Source: Deltaproteobacteria bacterium (lineage in GTDB: Bacteria > Myxococcota > JACRCW01 > JAFGSX01). Taken from it: 36,007 bases of DNA. Shown here piece after piece: positions 1-7,574 of this stretch. The stretch covers positions 1 to 36,007 of the forward strand of contig JAFGSX010000006.1 in NCBI GenBank assembly GCA_016934455.1, in the 5' to 3' direction. Position 1 is the first letter of the stretch. Every line of letters begins with the position of its first letter. The notes under the pieces were generated by a model that saw nothing but the letters and a program-made list of their open reading frames with translations, was not told the DNA's origin and searched no databases. The position numbers were made by a program, and so were the translations under genes.

Positions 1-838
1 AGGGCAGCAGCGTGAACAGCGAGGGCTGGTAGAGATCGAACGGCCTGCGCTCGAGGTCGCCGACCAGCAGCACGGCGAGCGCCACCAGCAGCGCGGCGCT
101 GCCGAGGCCGTACCAGGCGGCGCGGCGCGCGGCCGAGCGCGTCGAGGTTCCGCCCAGGGCGAGCAGCAGCACCAGCAGCGGCGCGAGATAGAGCGGCGGG
201 GTGACGGTCCAGCCGACGACGCTGAGCGCGGCGAGCGCGCCGCAGCCGATCCCCCACCAGCGGGAAGCCCGCGGTGTCTTGGCGCGCAGGCAGGCGAGCA
301 GCGTCCCGTACATCGCGAGCACCACCGGCGCGACCAGCGCGTGGTGGTCGGCACGGCCGAGCAGCGCGCTCTCGGCAGCGCCCGGTAAAATCGCGAACAG
401 CAGCGCCGCGACCAGGCCGGCCGCCGGGTCGAGCAACTGGCGCCCGAGCCGGTAAACAAGGTAGACAGCGCCGCCGCCGAGCAGCGGGGGCAGCAGCGCG
501 GCCCAGACCTCGACCGCCTGCCAGGAGGCGCCCAGCAGAGCCGGCAGCGCCAGCAGCAGATCTAATCCCGGCGGCCACGGGATCGACGCCCCCCAGGGGA
601 ACCCGATCCAGGGGTCGAACTGCGGCAGGGCCGGGAACTGCTCGACGATGAGCCGGGCGCGCCGCAGGTGGTAGTATGGGTCGACGTCGAAGAACAGCAC
701 GCCGTCGCCGCCAAACACGCTGCGCCACGGCGTGCAGCGCGCCAGCACGCCCAACAGCGCGCAGCCGATCGCCAGCAGCTCCGCTCGCCATCTCGCCGGT
801 TGGACGCGCGCCTGTGCCGCCGGTGTCGCGCGGCTCAT
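1..838 (-). CDS. STT3-like oligosaccharyltransferase catalytic subunit (C-terminus beyond window)
   Basis: Translating the minus strand from the ATG at 836-838 gives an open frame to the left edge (about 279 residues seen). Residues 51-59 read DVDPYYHLR, the first acidic motif of STT3/AglB/PglB enzymes. Further on are FPWG...IPWPPGLD, the Pro/Trp-rich loop of the family, and GRADHHALV, matching the second acidic loop (DHH in place of DxD/DxE). Several hydrophobic segments fit the GT-C fold. Family members transfer a lipid-linked glycan to protein on the outer face of the membrane; the WWDxG region would lie outside the window. The start overlaps the methyltransferase stop by 3 nt (ATGA), so the two are probably co-translated, third in an operon with a polyprenyl-P glycosyltransferase. 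Another GT-C enzyme (ArnT/PMT-like) is possible but the DxDPYYH motif argues against it. Confidence 0.75.
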   Translation of the reverse strand, partial: MSRATPAAQARVQPARWRAELLAIGCALLGVLARCTPWRSVFGGDGVLFFDVDPYYHLRRARLIVEQFPALPQFDPWIGFPWGASIPWPPGLDLLLALPALLGASWQAVEVWAALLPPLLGGGAVYLVYRLGRQLLDPAAGLVAALLFAILPGAAESALLGRADHHALVAPVVLAMYGTLLACLRAKTPRASRWWGIGCGALAALSVVGWTVTPPLYLAPLLVLLLALGGTSTRSAARRAAWYGLGSAALLVALAVLLVGDLERRPFDLYQPSLFTLLP

Positions 839-1530
839 GCCGCCCCCCCGTCCGCGCCGGCCGGCCCGCGGGCCGCCACCAGGACGTGATATTCGCCGAG
901 CGCTGAGTCGCCGTCGAAGCGGCGCAGCCAGGGGACCAGGAAGCCCGGGGTGTTGTTCTGCGAGATCCATCCGCTGCACCACGCCGCCCGGCAGCGGAGA
1001 CCGGCGCGCTGGACCAGGGAGCGCAGGAATCGTCGCGACGAGCGCAGGCCCCGGCGCTCGGCCGGCACCAGCAGCGCAAAGGCGGCCATGATGGGGTTGA
1101 GGCGGTTGGGCTCGATCAGCACGACGGCGGTTCGCGCCACCCGCGCCAGCTCGTCCACCACCGCCTGCGGCCGGTCCGTGTGGTGCAGGAGATTGGCGGC
1201 CAGCGCGACGTCGAACGCGCGATCGGCAAAGGGCAGCCGGCAGGCGTCGGCGCAGACATAGCCGCGGCGGTCGGTCTGGCGCAGCATGAAGGGCGACAGA
1301 TCGGTGGCGACCACCAGGCGCGCGCGGCGCCGCAACAGACGGGTGAAGAGTCCGACGCCACAGCCGACGTCGAGGACCGTGCGATCGGCCAGCGGCAGCA
1401 CGCGCTCGACCAGATCGAGCTTGGGTTGCGCGTACGCCAGCGCCACCGGATCGTCGGCGCTGCGGTAGCGCGCGCGCCGCCAGTGGCGCTCCTGGCGCGC
1501 TCGCGCATCGCCGCTGCCGCGCCGGGTCAC
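835..1530 (-). CDS. class I SAM-dependent methyltransferase
   Basis: 231 residues, one Rossmann domain of the Methyltransf_11 type. Motif I is VLDVGCGVGLFT near residues 53-64. An acidic strand-2 end (VVATDLS), an ADACRLPF segment and DVALAANLLHH follow in the expected order. The substrate cannot be read from sequence. It sits between a glycosyltransferase (3 nt upstream) and an STT3-like gene (overlapping stop/start), so methylation of a lipid-linked sugar or of the glycan carrier is plausible. The N-terminus is Arg-rich and soluble with no signal peptide, so it should act in the cytoplasm. Confidence 0.85.
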   Translation of the reverse strand: MTRRGSGDARARQERHWRRARYRSADDPVALAYAQPKLDLVERVLPLADRTVLDVGCGVGLFTRLLRRRARLVVATDLSPFMLRQTDRRGYVCADACRLPFADRAFDVALAANLLHHTDRPQAVVDELARVARTAVVLIEPNRLNPIMAAFALLVPAERRGLRSSRRFLRSLVQRAGLRCRAAWCSGWISQNNTPGFLVPWLRRFDGDSALGEYHVLVAARGPAGADGGAA

Positions 1531-1533
1531 GGA

Positions 1534-2766
1534 TCAGCTCCGCTCGGGCGCGGCCGGCTCTTCGGCTTCGCGGCGCGCCGCGCGATCCACCACCTCGAGC
1601 ACGGTGCGCACGAGCGATCCCCACAGCGCAAAGGACAACCCGAGCAGGAACAGCAGGGCGCCGGTGACGACGTAGGACCAGTGCGAGAAGACCAGGCCGG
1701 TGGTGAGGTAGCTGTAGATGCCGCTCCAGTCGAGCGCCAGCGCGGCCAGCATCAGCAACACGCCCAGCAGCCAGCACTGCCGCAGCAGCGCCGGCCGCAG
1801 CAGCAGCCGGCCGAGCACGCTGTTGCGAAACGGTGGCAGGCGATGGGTCGCCGCCAGCACCACGTTGGCCACGGCGCCAAAGAAGATCAGGTTGATGCCG
1901 GAGACGACCGCCACCAGCACCGCCAGCAGGCGGTAGATCGCCCAGTCCTCGACCCGCTGCACCGAGAGGTAGTAGGCGACCGGCCCGACGCCAAAGCCGA
2001 TGCCCACGGCCAGCAACAGCGCGCCCAGCGCGCCGAAGATCTTGAGCGGGTTGTAGCGGTGGGCGGTGCCCAGGATGATGGCCAGGAACCGCAGCCCGTC
2101 GACGACCGGGTTGAGCTTGGAGGCCCCCACGCGCTGGTCGTAGGGCATCGGGATCTCGCGGATGTCGAGGCGCTGGTGCAGGGCGGCGGTGCTCATCGCC
2201 GGGGTGAAGTGCAGGCCGGCCGGCAGCGGCCGCAGTTGCTCCAGCACGCTGCGCTTGAAGATGCGCATGCCCGACGCGGTATCCGTGATCGAGCGCCCGG
2301 TGAGCCAGCTCAGCAGGCGCGCGAAGAAGACGTTGCCCACCCGCCTCACCAGCGGCATCTGCGACGCGGCGCCGGCGAAGCGAGAGCCGAGGACGATGTC
2401 GGCGTCGGTGTCGAGCATCGCCGCGACCAGATCGGCGATGAACTCCGGCGGATAGGTGCCGTCGGCGTCGAGAAAGGCCAGCCACTCGCCGCGCGCGGCG
2501 GCAAAGCCGGCCAGCAGGGCGCCGCCGTAGCCGCGGTTGGCGGGCAACCTGACGACTTTGACGCCGGCCACCGCGGCCGCGACCTCGGCGGTGCGGTCGC
2601 GCGATGCGTCGTCGACGACGATGATCTCGACCTCGGCCACCTCGGCGTGGCGGGCCACCACGGTCTGGGCGGCCTGGCGCAGCCGCTCGAGCACGGGACC
2701 GATCGCCCGCTCCTCGTTGTAGGCGGGGATCACGACCGTCACCGCGATGGGTGTGCGCGACGCCAT
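1534..2766 (-). CDS. family 2 glycosyltransferase, polyprenyl-phosphate sugar synthase type
   Basis: 410 residues from the ATG at 2764-2766. The GT2 domain begins at once (VTVVIPAYNEE), followed by VDDASRD, FLDADGTYPPEF (DxD metal site) and LGSRF, an order typical of dolichyl/undecaprenyl-P mannose or glucose synthases. After about residue 230 there are four hydrophobic segments, as in membrane-anchored DPM1/GtrB-like enzymes. It should load a sugar from an NDP donor onto polyprenyl phosphate on the cytoplasmic face. First gene of the leftward operon with the methyltransferase and STT3-like protein. The frame stays open far upstream, but this start is where homology begins and lies 9 nt after a good -10 box. 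The short basic C-terminus is soluble. Confidence 0.85.
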   Translation of the reverse strand: MASRTPIAVTVVIPAYNEERAIGPVLERLRQAAQTVVARHAEVAEVEIIVVDDASRDRTAEVAAAVAGVKVVRLPANRGYGGALLAGFAAARGEWLAFLDADGTYPPEFIADLVAAMLDTDADIVLGSRFAGAASQMPLVRRVGNVFFARLLSWLTGRSITDTASGMRIFKRSVLEQLRPLPAGLHFTPAMSTAALHQRLDIREIPMPYDQRVGASKLNPVVDGLRFLAIILGTAHRYNPLKIFGALGALLLAVGIGFGVGPVAYYLSVQRVEDWAIYRLLAVLVAVVSGINLIFFGAVANVVLAATHRLPPFRNSVLGRLLLRPALLRQCWLLGVLLMLAALALDWSGIYSYLTTGLVFSHWSYVVTGALLFLLGLSFALWGSLVRTVLEVVDRAARREAEEPAAPERS

Positions 2767-2775
2767 GTGGCGCGC

Positions 2776-2804
2776 ATTATCGAGACCGCGACCGCGCTTT
2801 TCAA
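2776..2804 (-). promoter_or_regulatory. sigma70-like promoter of the glycosylation operon
   Basis: On the minus strand TTGAAA (2799-2804), 17 nt, then GATAAT (2776-2781). The -10 ends 9 nt before the ATG at 2766 and no Shine-Dalgarno lies between, so the transcript would be leaderless or nearly so. Confidence 0.6.
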
Positions 2805-2871
2805 GCGGCATTGGCGCGGCGCGGTCCCGCCGTGCCGTGCCCGACGCCGGAGCCCGGCGGCAGCGGCGGCG

Positions 2872-2901
2872 TTGACCGGTGTCGTCGCATAAAAATAGAC
2901 T
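2872..2901 (+). promoter_or_regulatory. sigma70-like promoter for the membrane protein at 2932
   Basis: TTGACC (2872-2877), 18 nt, TAGACT (2896-2901) in a locally A-rich stretch. It gives a leader of about 25 nt containing GGAGG at 2918-2922, 9 nt before the ATG at 2932. It is divergent from the promoter at 2776-2804. Confidence 0.55.
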
Positions 2902-2931
2902 GGCGGCGCGCGGAGGCGGAGGCTGGTGGTC

Positions 2932-4677
2932 ATGCGGTGGCGCGTCAGGTTGAGCTGGCAGCAATGTGCGCTCGCCGCGCCCTGCGCGCTGCTGGCGGTG
3001 CTGGTGGTGCTCAGCAACGGTCACGACTGGGACCACTTCTTGACCGGGTTCGAGGTCGACCTGCGGTCGTGGCTGATCGACCGCACCCCGCCGCGCTGGA
3101 GCTACCAGCTTTGCGGCGGGGTGACCCGCAGCGGTGACCCGCAGGCGTTCGGGCTGTCGCCGCTGTTTGTCTTTGCGCTGCTGTTCGGCTCGTTCTGGGG
3201 AGTCAAGGCGCTGGTGCTGGCGGCGGTCGTCGCCGGTTACTTCTTTCACAAGCAGTTGCTGTTGCTGCTGGCGCGCCGGCTGTGGCCGGCGCCGTCGGAC
3301 GCGTCGGTTTTCGAGCTGGTGGCGGCGGCGCTCAGCCTGCTGTTCGTGACCAGCAACTACTTCATCTGGCATCTGCACGTCGGCCAGGTGACCTTTGCGC
3401 TGCACTACCTGGCGCTCGGGCTCTGCTACCTGGCGGCCAAGGCGCTGCTCGAGGGCCTGCGCTGGCGGGACGGCCTGCTCGGCGCGGTCCTGCTCTGGGC
3501 GTACGCCAGCGCGGGCTGGTATGTCTCGCTGTTCTTTTTTGTGCTGCCGCTCTCCCTGTGCGCGCTGGCGATCGGGATCGGCTACGGCGTCTGGCTCGCC
3601 GCCCGCGATCGGGCCGCGCTGGGCGTTCTGCTGCGGCGCAGCGGCCAACTGCTGGCGCTGATCGCGGGCGGGCTGGCGCTCGGCGCCTACAAGTGGCTGC
3701 CTTTGCTGGAGTACCAGCTGCGCGTGCCGCGTTCCTTCGACGGCGCCGTTCCCGAGCGCGGCAGCGTCCTGGTGGCGCTGGCCATGCAGTTCGTGCCGCT
3801 GTACGGCGACCGGCCGCCCGGCTGGGCGATGTCGACGGCCGCCGACGGCAGTCGCTGGTCGTACGGGGTCTGGGAGTGCAGCAGCTTCAGCCTGCTGGCG
3901 TGGGGCGCGGTCGCGGCCGCGGTCCTCCTGGGCTGGCGCGCGCTGCGGCGACCTCGCGTCGCCGTTGCGCTGCCCGATCCGCACCGGCGCTGGTGGATGG
4001 CGTTCTTGCTGCTCTACCTGACGATCGTGCTGCTGTTCATGCTAGGCGAGAGCTTCGCGCTGGCGCCGCACGCGCTGCTCAACCGGCTGCTGGGGGGATC
4101 GGTGCGCGCCATCGGCCGCTACGGCGTCGGGCTCACCTTTGCCTGCTCGCTGCTCGGCCTGTACCTGGGGCGTCTTCTCTGCGAGCAGCGACCGCGGCTG
4201 CTGGTCGGCGCGCTCTGGCTCGGCGTCGCGCTGTGCGGCGTCAACCTCGGCCTGCATCTCGGCAACGCCTCGGTCGCGGATTTTTTGCGCATCCAGCGTT
4301 TGCCGCAGCAGCCATTGGCCCGGATGCGCCTGCTGGTGCAGACCTTTCCCTACGATGGCCGCTCCTACATGTACCCGGCGGTGCTGAAGGGAGCGGCCGT
4401 GCTCAACTGCTACGATCCGCTGGCCCGGCCGAAGCTGATGGCGTTGGAGCTGGGCACCCTGGACCCGCTGCGGCAGCACGCTGTTCCGCTGCTGGCGGGC
4501 GACCTGAAGGCGCTGGACCGGCGCTGCGTCGAGGGCAGCCACTTCACCCAGTCGACACTGCACCTCGATCCGGCATGCCCGGCCGGCACCTGCGTCAACC
4601 TCAATGCGCTGGATGACGACGCGGCGCAGCGGTTGCGCTGGAACCTCGAACAGCAGCGCTGGTGTCTCGCGCCGTGA
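2932..4677 (+). CDS. multi-pass membrane protein, possible GT-C-type glycosyltransferase
   Basis: 581 residues with about ten or more hydrophobic segments spread along the chain, separated by short Arg/Asp loops, and a final soluble part of roughly 120 residues with several Cys (LNCYDP, CVEGSHF, CPAGTCVN). I do not recognise a named family. The layout (helix, acidic loop FEVDLRSW, then many helices and a periplasmic tail) resembles GT-C or YfhO-like proteins. GGAGG 9 nt upstream favours the ATG at 2932; an in-frame GTG at 2926 is the alternative. It lies between two glycosyltransferase loci and is transcribed away from the STT3 operon. Function is inferred only from context. Confidence 0.8.
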   Translation: MRWRVRLSWQQCALAAPCALLAVLVVLSNGHDWDHFLTGFEVDLRSWLIDRTPPRWSYQLCGGVTRSGDPQAFGLSPLFVFALLFGSFWGVKALVLAAVVAGYFFHKQLLLLLARRLWPAPSDASVFELVAAALSLLFVTSNYFIWHLHVGQVTFALHYLALGLCYLAAKALLEGLRWRDGLLGAVLLWAYASAGWYVSLFFFVLPLSLCALAIGIGYGVWLAARDRAALGVLLRRSGQLLALIAGGLALGAYKWLPLLEYQLRVPRSFDGAVPERGSVLVALAMQFVPLYGDRPPGWAMSTAADGSRWSYGVWECSSFSLLAWGAVAAAVLLGWRALRRPRVAVALPDPHRRWWMAFLLLYLTIVLLFMLGESFALAPHALLNRLLGGSVRAIGRYGVGLTFACSLLGLYLGRLLCEQRPRLLVGALWLGVALCGVNLGLHLGNASVADFLRIQRLPQQPLARMRLLVQTFPYDGRSYMYPAVLKGAAVLNCYDPLARPKLMALELGTLDPLRQHAVPLLAGDLKALDRRCVEGSHFTQSTLHLDPACPAGTCVNLNALDDDAAQRLRWNLEQQRWCLAP

Positions 4678-4696
4678 GAGAGCGGCGCCGCCGGTT

Positions 4697-4720
4697 CCGG
4701 CCGCGCGATCAGCGCGCCGG
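4697..4720. terminator. possible bidirectional hairpin between convergent genes
   Basis: A nine-pair stem with one bulge (CCGG-C-CGCGC against GCGCG-CCGG) with loop GATCA. It overlaps the stop codon of the leftward gene (4709-4711) and follows the rightward stop by 19 nt. There is no T-tract, so it is weak as an intrinsic terminator. Confidence 0.3.
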
Positions 4721-6913
4721 TGCGGAGGCGGCCGGCCCGGAGGCCGCGGCCGGCTGCGATTCGAGCGCGCGCCTGAACAGCGCCGCTTGGGCCGGCTGGC
4801 CTTTCTGCTCGAGCCGGGCGCTCATCCCGGCGTACACCTCGGCCAGCGATCGATCGAGCTGCAGCGCCCGCTCCAGGTGCATCGCCGTGGCGCTGTCGCG
4901 GCCGAGGTTGAGCTGGTCGAGCGCCAGGTTGTAGTGGATGCGCGGGTAGCTCGGGTCGAGCGCCAGCACCCGGGCGTGCGCGGCCGCCGCGCGCTCGAAC
5001 TCACCGGCGCTGCCCAGGGCGTTGCCCAGATCGTTGTGCGCGTCGGCCCAGCTCGGCCGCAGCTCGACCGCCATCGACAGCGCCCGGATCGCCTGGCGCG
5101 GATCGCGCTGCTCGAGCCGGAGCAGCCCGAGCCCGCGCCACGCCTCGGCCAGACCGGGGTCGCGCTCGAGCGCGGCCTGCAGGTGGGCCAGCCCCTCGTC
5201 GCGGCGGCCGCGCCTGATCAGCTCGCCGGCCAGGTTGGTGTGAGCCATGGCGTGGGTCGGATCGATCTCCAGCGCGCGCCGGTAACGGGCGAGGGCCTCG
5301 TCGTTGCGGCCCAGATTGCCCAGCACCGATCCCAGGTTGACGAGGGCGTCGGCGCTGGCGGGGGCGAGCGCGAGCGCGCGCTCGAGGTGCTGCACCGCGG
5401 CCGAGACCTCGCCGCGCTCGGACAGCAACACGCCGAGGTTGATGTGGGCCTCGACCGCGTGCGGCGCGATCGCGATCGCGCGCTGCAGGTGCCCGATCGC
5501 CGCCTCGCGCCGGTCGGCCTCGCCCAGGGCCTCGGCCAACTGCAGGTGGGTCCAGGGGTCGTCCGGGTTGAGCGTCAGCGCCAGGCGATACCACCCGATC
5601 GCCTGGTCGAAGCGACCGGCCCGGGCGCGGCTGTAGCCGATGTGGGCGTACGGCGCCCACGAGAGCGGGTTGCGGGCCAGGTTGGCGCGAAACAGGGTCT
5701 CCAGGTCGCGGTGGTCGCGGGCGTGGGCAAAGGAGCCGGCGCCGAGCAGCGCGCAGCAGATCGCGGCCGCGGCCCACGCTGGCCATCTGGTCGTGGTCAG
5801 CGCGGCGGCCAGCCGGGCCGCCGTGGCCGCCGCCAGAGCGATCAGCGACAGGCTGGCCAGGTACTGGAAGCGATCGGCGACGAAGGTGTAGCGCATGAAA
5901 TCGAAGTCGACCAGCCCGAGCACCGGCGCCAGGGTGACGCCGAAGCAGCAGACCGCGGCGCACGGGCCGCGGCCGATGCGGTGGCGCAGCGCGAACAGCG
6001 CGACCGGCAGCGCCAGCGCGGTCAGCGGCCAGAGCAGATGCCAGGCGGCGACCGGGGTCGGCCAGCGCGGGTGGATGGCGGTCAATCCGGCTGGCCAGAG
6101 CAGGGTGCTGCCGTAGAACCAGAGCGCGCGGCCGGAGATGACGGCCCGGTCGAGCCACGTCAGGTCGAAGCGCAGCGTGACGTGGCTGCGCACGAACCAG
6201 AAGTCGGCGGCCGCGTAGGCTATCGCCAGCGCGAACAGCGGCAGCAGCCGCAGCCCGTCGCGACCGGTCAGGCGACCCGCGGAAGTCCCTGACGAGGGGC
6301 GGCCGCGCTGCCACCACAGCACCAGCAGCAGGACCAGGGGCAGGCCGATCGCGATGCTCTTGCTGAGCAGCGCTCCGCCGAACAGCAGCAGCGCCGCGCC
6401 GTACCAACGGCGGCCGGCGCCGTCGTCGAAGCGCAGGTAGCAGAGCGCGCTGCCCAGGCAGAGCGCGGTCGCCAGCAGGTCCTTGCGGCCGAAGATCCAG
6501 GCCGCGGCCTCGACGTGGACCGGGTGCAGCGCGAACAGCGCGGCCGCGGCCAGCGCGCCGGGCACCCGCAGCCGGCGCAGCAGGTGCCAGGCCAGGATGC
6601 TGTTGAGCGCGTGCAGCAGCAGGTTGCTGACGTGATAGCCGGTCGGCGTGTCGCCCCACAGCGCGTGCTCGAGCCAGAGCGTGGTGTAGAAGAGCGGCCA
6701 GTAGTGGAACTCGTTGTGGATCTGCGACGGCTCGAGCCAGATCGCGCGCAGCCCGGCCAGGGTCTTGAGCAACGGCCCGTCGGTGATGATCCGGTCGTCC
6801 CACAACAGGCCGGCGCCCAGGGCCGGCAGATAGGCCAGCAGCGTCAGCAGCAGCAATCCCAGCGCGACGATCCGCCGCTGGCGCGCGTCGAGCGCGTTGC
6901 CGGACGAGGTCAT
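4709..6913 (-). CDS. TMTC-like membrane glycosyltransferase with C-terminal TPR array
   Basis: 734 residues. The first ~420 are polytopic membrane sequence. The early loop GLLWDDRIIT carries an acidic pair, and ALHPVHVEAAAWIFGRKDLLA matches the signature of TMTC proteins and their bacterial relatives, which in animals are O-mannosyltransferases using dolichyl-P-mannose. From about residue 430 there are some eight tandem TPRs, each ending in a typical AL.L.P turn. The last ~15 residues are an Ala/Pro tail. The neighbouring GT2 (1534-2766) could supply a polyprenyl-P-sugar donor. Acceptor and sugar are unknown. The start is the ATG at 6911-6913; upstream in-frame ATGs would enter the divergent gene. 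A -10-like TACCAT lies 6 nt before the ATG and no Shine-Dalgarno is seen. Confidence 0.85.
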   Translation of the reverse strand: MTSSGNALDARQRRIVALGLLLLTLLAYLPALGAGLLWDDRIITDGPLLKTLAGLRAIWLEPSQIHNEFHYWPLFYTTLWLEHALWGDTPTGYHVSNLLLHALNSILAWHLLRRLRVPGALAAAALFALHPVHVEAAAWIFGRKDLLATALCLGSALCYLRFDDGAGRRWYGAALLLFGGALLSKSIAIGLPLVLLLVLWWQRGRPSSGTSAGRLTGRDGLRLLPLFALAIAYAAADFWFVRSHVTLRFDLTWLDRAVISGRALWFYGSTLLWPAGLTAIHPRWPTPVAAWHLLWPLTALALPVALFALRHRIGRGPCAAVCCFGVTLAPVLGLVDFDFMRYTFVADRFQYLASLSLIALAAATAARLAAALTTTRWPAWAAAAICCALLGAGSFAHARDHRDLETLFRANLARNPLSWAPYAHIGYSRARAGRFDQAIGWYRLALTLNPDDPWTHLQLAEALGEADRREAAIGHLQRAIAIAPHAVEAHINLGVLLSERGEVSAAVQHLERALALAPASADALVNLGSVLGNLGRNDEALARYRRALEIDPTHAMAHTNLAGELIRRGRRDEGLAHLQAALERDPGLAEAWRGLGLLRLEQRDPRQAIRALSMAVELRPSWADAHNDLGNALGSAGEFERAAAAHARVLALDPSYPRIHYNLALDQLNLGRDSATAMHLERALQLDRSLAEVYAGMSARLEQKGQPAQAALFRRALESQPAAASGPAASAPAR
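6284..6298 (+). repeat. 15-bp repeat with hairpin core, copy 1 (inside TMTC-like gene)
   Basis: AGTCCCTGACGAGGG, identical to 31586-31600. CCC/GGG flanks a TGACGA loop. Here it lies antisense to the host gene, in a low-complexity linker (RPSSGTS). Confidence 0.4.
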
Positions 6914-6918
6914 GAATG

Positions 6919-6929
6919 TATGGTAGACT
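6919..6929. promoter_or_regulatory. overlapping divergent -10 boxes in a 22-bp intergenic gap
   Basis: Plus strand TAGACT (6924-6929) sits 6 nt before the ATG at 6936; minus strand TACCAT (6920-6925) sits 6 nt before the ATG at 6913. The boxes share two bases. No convincing -35 is visible for either. Confidence 0.35.
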
Positions 6930-6935
6930 GAGAAC

Positions 6936-7559
6936 ATGCGTGCACGCCACATACCTATCGTCGTCGTCGCGATCGCGCTGACCGGGCTGGCTCCGGCGCA
7001 GATGGAGATCTTTGGCCCGCCCAAGCCGGCGCCGTTTTTTCACCCCAAGGGCTTTTACGCGCTCGGGTTCCCCGGCGGCTGGAGCTACGAGCTCAACAAG
7101 AGCGGCGACCTGGTCGCCAGCGCGCAAAAAGGGATGGACCGCGCCGAGCTGACGCTCAGCATGCGCAGCGTGCCCAAGGACGCCGATACCGAGAACGTGG
7201 CGCTCAACGCGGCCAAGGCGCTGCGCAAGCTGCCGCACTTCAAGGACGGCGGCGGCGGCCGGCTCAAGATCGCGGGCAAGCCGGCCTCGGTGCGCTCTTT
7301 CGAGTTCGACTGGCAGGGCAACACCGAGTACACGATCGCGGTCGAGGAGCTGTACGTGGTCAGCGGGCCGGTGCTGTTCACCCTGCACTTCGAGGCGATG
7401 AAGCGCTCGTTTCCCGCCTACCGCAATGACCTGAAGACGATCTACGACAGCCTGATGGTGGCCGAGATCGACGCCGACGGAAAACCGTTCAAGGTGGTGT
7501 CGCCCAAGCCGGTCAAGGACAACAGCGGGGTCCCCAACGTCAACCAGATCGGCTGGTGA
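6936..7559 (+). CDS. secreted protein of unknown function (PsbP/DUF1795-like)
   Basis: 207 residues. Residues 1-21 form a Sec signal (MRAR, hydrophobic core, LAPAQ cut site). The mature part has FFHPKGFYALGFPGGWSYE near residue 40, then alternating strands, and NDLKTIYDSLMV near 170. This resembles small secreted PsbP/DUF1795-like domains, which take an aromatic-Gly-aromatic start and end in a helix with 'SL'. No catalytic residues are apparent. It stands alone: divergent from the TMTC-like gene (22 bp) and convergent with the TonB receptor. A -10-like TAGACT 6 nt before the ATG and no Shine-Dalgarno suggest a leaderless mRNA. Family assignment is tentative. Confidence 0.8.
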   Translation: MRARHIPIVVVAIALTGLAPAQMEIFGPPKPAPFFHPKGFYALGFPGGWSYELNKSGDLVASAQKGMDRAELTLSMRSVPKDADTENVALNAAKALRKLPHFKDGGGGRLKIAGKPASVRSFEFDWQGNTEYTIAVEELYVVSGPVLFTLHFEAMKRSFPAYRNDLKTIYDSLMVAEIDADGKPFKVVSPKPVKDNSGVPNVNQIGW

Positions 7560-7574
7560 CCGCGGTCGCGGTCA
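7557..7574. terminator. hairpin built from two convergent stop codons
   Basis: TGACCGC-GGTC-GCGGTCA is a perfect 7-bp stem. Its left end is the TGA of the rightward gene and its right end is the stop of the TonB receptor. There is no T-tract, so its strength as a terminator is uncertain. Confidence 0.35.

Noticed and set aside
1180-2892. Long plus-strand open frame over the methyltransferase and GT2
   Set aside because: Low-complexity Gln/Arg/Ala sequence with no motif, opposite genes with clear catalytic motifs.
2767-3984. N-terminal extension of the GT2 by about 400 residues
   Set aside because: The added part is a Gln/Arg-rich shadow of the plus-strand membrane protein; the promoter and the GT2 motifs begin at 2766.
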